DNA of 64,000 nucleotides. Source: Zantedeschia hybrid cultivar (lineage: Eukaryota; Streptophyta; Magnoliopsida; Alismatales; Araceae). The stretch covers positions 15,240,501 through 15,304,500 of the forward strand of contig JARZZO010000004.1 in NCBI GenBank assembly GCA_030544215.1, written 5' to 3'. The notes beneath the pieces are model-generated. The model was not told where the DNA came from. It saw only the letters and a list, made by a program, of their open reading frames with translations, and did not search any database. Of the stretch, positions 59,190-64,000 are shown piece after piece; position 1 is the first letter of the stretch; every line of letters starts with the position of its first letter. A program made the position numbers and the translations under genes.

Positions 59190-61440
59190 ATGATAGATGT
59201 TTTGTGGAAAATCAGAGGGATTCATGATGTGGTTAAGCAGATGGCAATTAAGGAAATGATAATTAGAGGAAGAGTGCAGATTGTTTGTCTTCAGTAAATG
59301 AAGATGGAGAGCTTTGATTTAGCGTTGGTTAAAAATAAGATTTCAGAGAGGTAGAGTTTGCATTCAGAAGATCTATGGGACACCAGTGGCATATTGGTAA
59401 CTTGGAATACAAATTGTTGGGATAGTGTAGTGTTGACAATCGGTGATCATTCAGTGACTGTTCAATTTTCCAGTTCTAGAACCAGGGTTACCCGGATGTT
59501 GTAAGCAATACATGGGCCACATAATGCACAAGACAAAAACACGTAGTGGAATGAGTTAAGCAAATGGCAACAGAGTATAGATCTTCAATGACGTGTGATT
59601 GAGGATTTTAATGGGGTTAGGGTACCATCAGAGAAGAGTACAGGTAACAGGGCAACTAAGGGGATGAAATGTTTCAATCAATAATTGACGAAGCATGTGT
59701 GATGAAGATTCAGATATCGAATGTGAGTATACTGGGAGCAATAAGAGGAAGCATCCTTCTATGTCCAAGCCAGATAGAATTGTTGGAGACAATAAGGAAA
59801 ACTTTGTTTCCTCTTGCTAAACTATTGGCACAGCCCAATACTGTATCTGATAATGATTGGTTGATTTTGGATATTGAGGAGGCTACCAACATGCCATTTA
59901 CATTTGAAAAGTTCTAGTTGCAAGATGAAGATTTCAACAATTTGGTGACCAGAATGTGGACCAGTTGATGAATGTTACAGCAGGTCCAAGAAATTTAATC
60001 GTCAAACTAAGAAGACTTGCACATTAGAAAGTGGGCAAAGAATTGGAGATAAATGTTTCAGATGCAAAGTTGAGTTAATGTGAGTAGGTGGATGGGGGTG
60101 ATCAGCAGCTAGAAAGAGGCCAAAGAAAAATATACTTTCCACTGATGAGCATAATGGGTTAGACCTGTTGACATTTAAATTTTCGTAGTGGCTACAAGAG
60201 GAAGGATGACATGGAGACAAAAGTCAAGAATACTATGGATCCAAGAAGATGATAACAATACAACCTTCTTCCATAAAATTGTTAATAGTAGGAGGAGAAA
60301 AGTAATAACTGGCTTAAAACAACAGGATGAACGATGGAGGAGAACAAAACTAATAACTGGCTTAAAACAAGGGGATGCCTGGATAGGTGAGAAGAACATC
60401 GCTGATGAAATCATAACGTTCACTCTGACTTCTTTCAAAACAAACATAGATGGCATCCTAAATGGACAGACCCAGAGGCTATCAAGATGAATGAAGTTGA
60501 ACAGAATTTTCTCAAAAGAAATATTTCAGAAGAAATAAAAGAGGCAGTGTGCAGCTTAGGGGAGAAAAGTTGCTGGAGCAGATCAGTGGACCAGATGGGC
60601 ATCCAATGTTTTTTTTTCTTTTAACCAATGCTGCTGGAATGTGGTAAAGGCGGATGTAATTAGAGCAGATCAAAGATGTTTTATACAGAACAAGGATGTG
60701 ACAAGCTGAATCAAACTTTATTAATAATTTTACCTAAAAAGGATGAGGCAATAGAATTGAAGGATTTTTAGACCCATAGTTTGTTCAATGGCTCCTACGA
60801 GACTGTATCCAACGTTCTGGCTTACCCAAGTTAATTCAGAACAACCAGTCAGGTTTCATTCACAGAGAGAGACTTGATGATGGCATTTTTGGTCGCACAT
60901 GCAATATCGTTTTCTATGAAGAAAAACAAACAGAGCTGTAAGGTTGATATTAATAAAGCCTACAATCAGGCATCTTGAAGCTGCCTATGGAATATTATGG
61001 ACAATCACAGATTCCCTGCACAGTAGAATAAAGCTGTTGAAAAACTGTTTTGCTACAGCTAAGTTTTCTATTATTTGCAATGAAATGTTTTTGGGTATTT
61101 CTCCAGCTTCAAACGGCTTTGGCAGGGTGATTTCTCTCTCTCTCTCCACTATTGTTTCTTATAGTGGATAATGCATTAAGTAGGATGCTGATAATTGCTG
61201 AGAAGAAAAGGTCAGATTGAAGGAATGCAAGTATCAAAAACTTCCTATGAGACTAGACACTTACAGTATGCAGATGATACATTGTTGTTCATCACAGGAA
61301 ACACTGAGCATGCTACTTGTATACATTTTAAAAGGTTTAGAAACAACATCAGCAATGAAGATGAGCTGTAACTGACAAATAACTGAGCCAATACTCAAAA
61401 AGGCGCCTCAATAAGGATGAAAGAAAATTCATCCACTTAG
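59190..61440 (+). pseudogene. L1-type LINE ORF2: APE endonuclease to reverse transcriptase, degraded
   Basis: WKIRGIHDVVKQMAIKEM then VQIVCLQ (59,202-59,295) is the start of the APE endonuclease (family WNIRGLN...KQ...V...Q). Then RQKSRILWIQEDDNNTTFFH and NSRRRKVI (60,214-60,305) are the region before the RT, GPDGHPMFF (~60,589-) marks RT motif 1, a decayed LKDF and VDINKAYNQASW follow, and QYADDTLLFI (61,264-61,293) is an intact RT active site. Many stops and frameshifts lie between. There is also a repeated phrase CTAATAACTGGCTTAAAACA at 60,303 and 60,350, a 47-bp internal duplication. The next LINE begins at about 61,446. Confidence 0.8.
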
Positions 61441-61445
61441 GAGAC

Positions 61446-63999
61446 ATGTGCAGGACTTCTACTCCAAGCTCTTCACTAAAGATTCCTCCTTTGCGGAGGG
61501 TCTTCTTCCACTGCTTTGCCGGGAGACTGAGACCCTGTCGGCACCTTTTTTCCGAACGAGAAATTAGGAAGGCTGTCTTTGGACTTCCAGGTGATAAAGC
61601 TCCAGGCCCTGACAGATTCCCGATGATTTTCTTCCAAAATTATCAGGAGATAGTCAAGACAGATCTCAGCAATGCTCTTGTGGATTTTCAAGAGGGGTTG
61701 GCACACTTAAGGGGCATTAACAAGACCTTTATTGTGCTCATACCTAAGAAAGAAGGGGCTGATGATTTGAAAGGTTATAGGCCTATCAGTTTGCTCAATG
61801 GTGTTTACAAGGTTATTACCAAGCTACTTGCCTCCAGACTGGAAAGCATTGTCAACAGGTTGATTAGTAGTAACCAAGAGGCTTTTATTAAGGGTAGACA
61901 GATCTAAGAAAACTTTTTGGTGGCTCATGAGGCGATTCACTCTATGAAGCTGCAACACCGGAAAGGGATGGTCCTGAAATTGGATTTTGAAAAGGCTTAT
62001 GACAGAATTAGTTGGGAATGTCTATTTCAAGTACTCGGCCATATAGGCTTTGGGGACAAGTGGAAGAGATACGTAAAGGAATGTGTCTTTTGCTACTTTT
62101 GCTGTGCTTCTCAATGAACAGCCTACCCAATTCTTCCATAGTGGTAGAGGACTTCAATAGGGTGATCCGTTGTCTCCACTCCTGTTCATTCTGGTGGTTC
62201 ACATTCTTAGTAGGATGTGGGTAAGGACGAAGGAGGCTGCCCTCCTCAAAGACTTCCAAATTTCTCCTCAGTGAATGAAAATCTCGCACCGTTAGTATGC
62301 CGATGATGCGATCCTTTCTCTCTAAAGAAGAGGACCATCTTTTTATGGCCAGGTTTATGTTGGACTTCTTGAGGAAGTGGCAGGCTTGAAGGTTAATTTT
62401 CAGAAAATCCAGTTGATTAGTATCAACATCAGTGATAGGGCTCTTTCTAGAGCCTCTTTCATCCTTAGGTGTCCTATAGGTGGCTTCTCATTCACTATCT
62501 GGGGCTGCCACTCACATCAGGAACTCCTCGGTGTAGAGACTGGGAGATCATTGTAAAGAGATCTGAAAGCAGACTAGCAGGTTGGAAAGATAGACTCCTT
62601 TCCTATGGGGGAAGGTTGACCTTATGCAAATCTGTTCTTGATAGCCTTCCCATTTATTACCCCTCCATCTTTAGAATCCATGTTGCAGTGGGGTTTGGCA
62701 TGGTTCTAGCGAACCAAAGAAGGGAGGGTATGCTGTCAGCTACAGGAGAATGTGCAGGCCTAATAAGAATGGTGGCTTGGGGATTAAGAACATCAGCCAA
62801 TTCAACGTAGCCCAATGTGCTAAATGGTTGTGGAAGATGTTGAATGGTGAGGTAGGCCTTTGGAGGGAAATCATCTCTAATAAGTATTATAGTCATGCTA
62901 GGATGTCGAGAGTGGATCTCCCTACCACATATAATGTCTCCGATCTAGAGAGGGATTCTTGTTTTGCTCGGATGTCTTCAAGGCTGGTTCTGAAATTCAG
63001 GTGGGAGATGAATGGCAAGTCCATTCTCTTTTGGACAGATTCTTGGTGTGCTGCAGTCTTCACTTGTTCTCTTCCCAGGCCTTTTCGTCATTGCATGCAA
63101 CACAGATGCCACTGTCTCCCAGACTTTTGATAAGGAGCTTCACTGTTGGTGCCCCACCTTCAGGTCCCTGAGGGAAGAAGATATGAATGATTTTGATGCA
63201 GCTTCTTATTTTGATCCAATCTTTTCAGTTGGAGCATGATATGCAGTAGAGGTGGAAGTGGAATTAGGATAAGGATGGACAGTTCTCTGTTGGGTCTATC
63301 TATTCTATTGTTGCAGAAGGGGGATCTAGATTCCCTTTTCATTCTAGCATCTGGCAAGTCAAGAGCCCCCTCAAAGTGCAGATTCTCCTATGACGGGTTT
63401 CACTGAATAGCTTCCCACTTGTGGCAGCCTGGCAGGTTGGTGCGCTTTATCAATGGTCTGAACATCGCATGCAGTCTTTGTGCGGAGGAAGAGGAGAATG
63501 TGGACCATCTGTTTACATCCTGCTCCTTTTCACTTAAAGTGTGGCAGCTTGATAGCCTCATGTCTTAAGGTGCCACTCATTTGGTGGGACTCAACAGAGC
63601 TTTACTAAAGATGTGGGGAAGATCTTGGTCTTGTCCGAAGGACTGCATAGTGTGGTGGCTTATTCATCATGCTACTATTTGGGCCATTGGGACGGAACAC
63701 AATAGCAGGGTCTTTAGAAGGGAGGCTTCTAGTCCGGAAAGAATTTTCTCTTTTGTTTGCGAAAAAGTCAGGGACTGGGCCTCCACCCTTTGTAATGTGG
63801 ATAATTGTAATTCCTCTCTTTTTGTTCTTCTTGGGGAGGGGTAATTTTCTTCTTTTGTTGCATGGAGGCGTGGGTTCTTGTCATCATCTTGGTGTTTTTT
63901 GTATTTGGGATCTAACGGGTGCTAACTCATTTACTTGTACATCCCCACTCCTTTTGTAACTCTTTTTCAATTTATACAAACGTGGTACAATCCACCTTC
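61446..63999 (+). pseudogene. L1-type LINE ORF2: reverse transcriptase and zinc-finger tail, near-complete 3' half
   Basis: SEREIRKAVFGLPGDKAPGPD (61,550-) starts the RT, followed by ALVDF, GINKTFIVLIPKKEGADDLK, YRPISLLNGVYKVITKLLAS and EAFIKGRQI (to 61,905). After a stop, MVLKLDFEKAYDRISWECLF and *YADDAIL (62,293-62,313; Gln codon is TAG) follow. Then come LAGWKDRLLSYGGRLTLCKS, GEVGLWREIISNKYYSH and ARMSSRLVLKFRWEMNGKS, a SLCAEEEENVDHLF zinc-finger phrase (~63,475-63,515), and ATIWAIGTEHNSRVFR. It ends GTGGTACAATCCACCTTCA at the window edge, where the A tail should begin. It begins right after the previous LINE's RT and is 5' truncated. Confidence 0.82.
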
Positions 64000-64000
64000 A

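Overview
This window is plant nuclear DNA. The evidence is intron-rich genes of plant families (an apoplastic germin-like cupin, a plant O-fucosyltransferase and a four-SN/Tudor nuclease), decayed Ty1/copia, Ty3/gypsy and L1-type LINE elements, and many short inverted-repeat elements. It fits a flowering plant with a fairly large, AT-rich, transposon-filled genome. I cannot name the species. I see no bacterial-style operons, tRNA or rRNA genes, or CRISPR arrays.

Layout. 1-13 kb is repeat territory: the broken 3' end of a Ty3/gypsy polyprotein, LTR-like sequence, a small inverted-repeat element, and a 3-kb array of a hairpin motif (7.1-10.15 kb). 13.0-13.3 kb is an isolated GC-rich degenerate minisatellite. 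14.2-22.7 kb (minus strand) holds a complete TUDOR-SN gene of 16 coding exons, reconstructed exon by exon; all 15 coding introns are phase 0. Its probable 5' leader and promoter lie at 22.7-23.4 kb, and a Mutator-like MITE sits just upstream at 23.5-23.9 kb. 24-30 kb holds an ERECTA-like LRR relic, a copia fragment on the minus strand, and a long inverted-repeat element. 30.85-31.6 kb (plus strand) holds a single-exon germin-like protein gene with a TATA box, followed by a long (TA)n tract. 33.8 kb holds a tRNA-derived SINE.

37.1-54.1 kb (minus strand) holds the last five exons of an O-fucosyltransferase family gene; its 5' exons are outside the window or beyond recognition. Two of its introns are transposon sinks. 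The 11.0-kb intron (38,389-49,401) holds a hAT-like MITE, a retroposon with a 17-bp target duplication, a gypsy (Tat-like) gag relic, and a LINE. That LINE is split by one hAT-like element which is itself split by a second one carrying a telomere-like (CCCTAAA)n block. The 4.2-kb intron (49,831-54,001) holds an LTR-like repeat split by a LINE-type insertion with a 12-bp target duplication. 54-64 kb is mostly LINE debris: zinc-finger tail, APE endonuclease, and two reverse-transcriptase copies. It also has a Mutator-like inverted-repeat element and a 284-bp tandem duplication.

The three host genes have no obvious functional link. TUDOR-SN acts in RNA metabolism and stress granules, the germin-like protein in the apoplast, and the O-fucosyltransferase probably in the Golgi. 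I found no convincing new gene system. The most unusual structures are the hairpin array at 7-10 kb, the three-layer nested insertion with telomeric repeats at 46-49 kb, and the cluster of ATCGAT palindromes at 52.6-53.4 kb.
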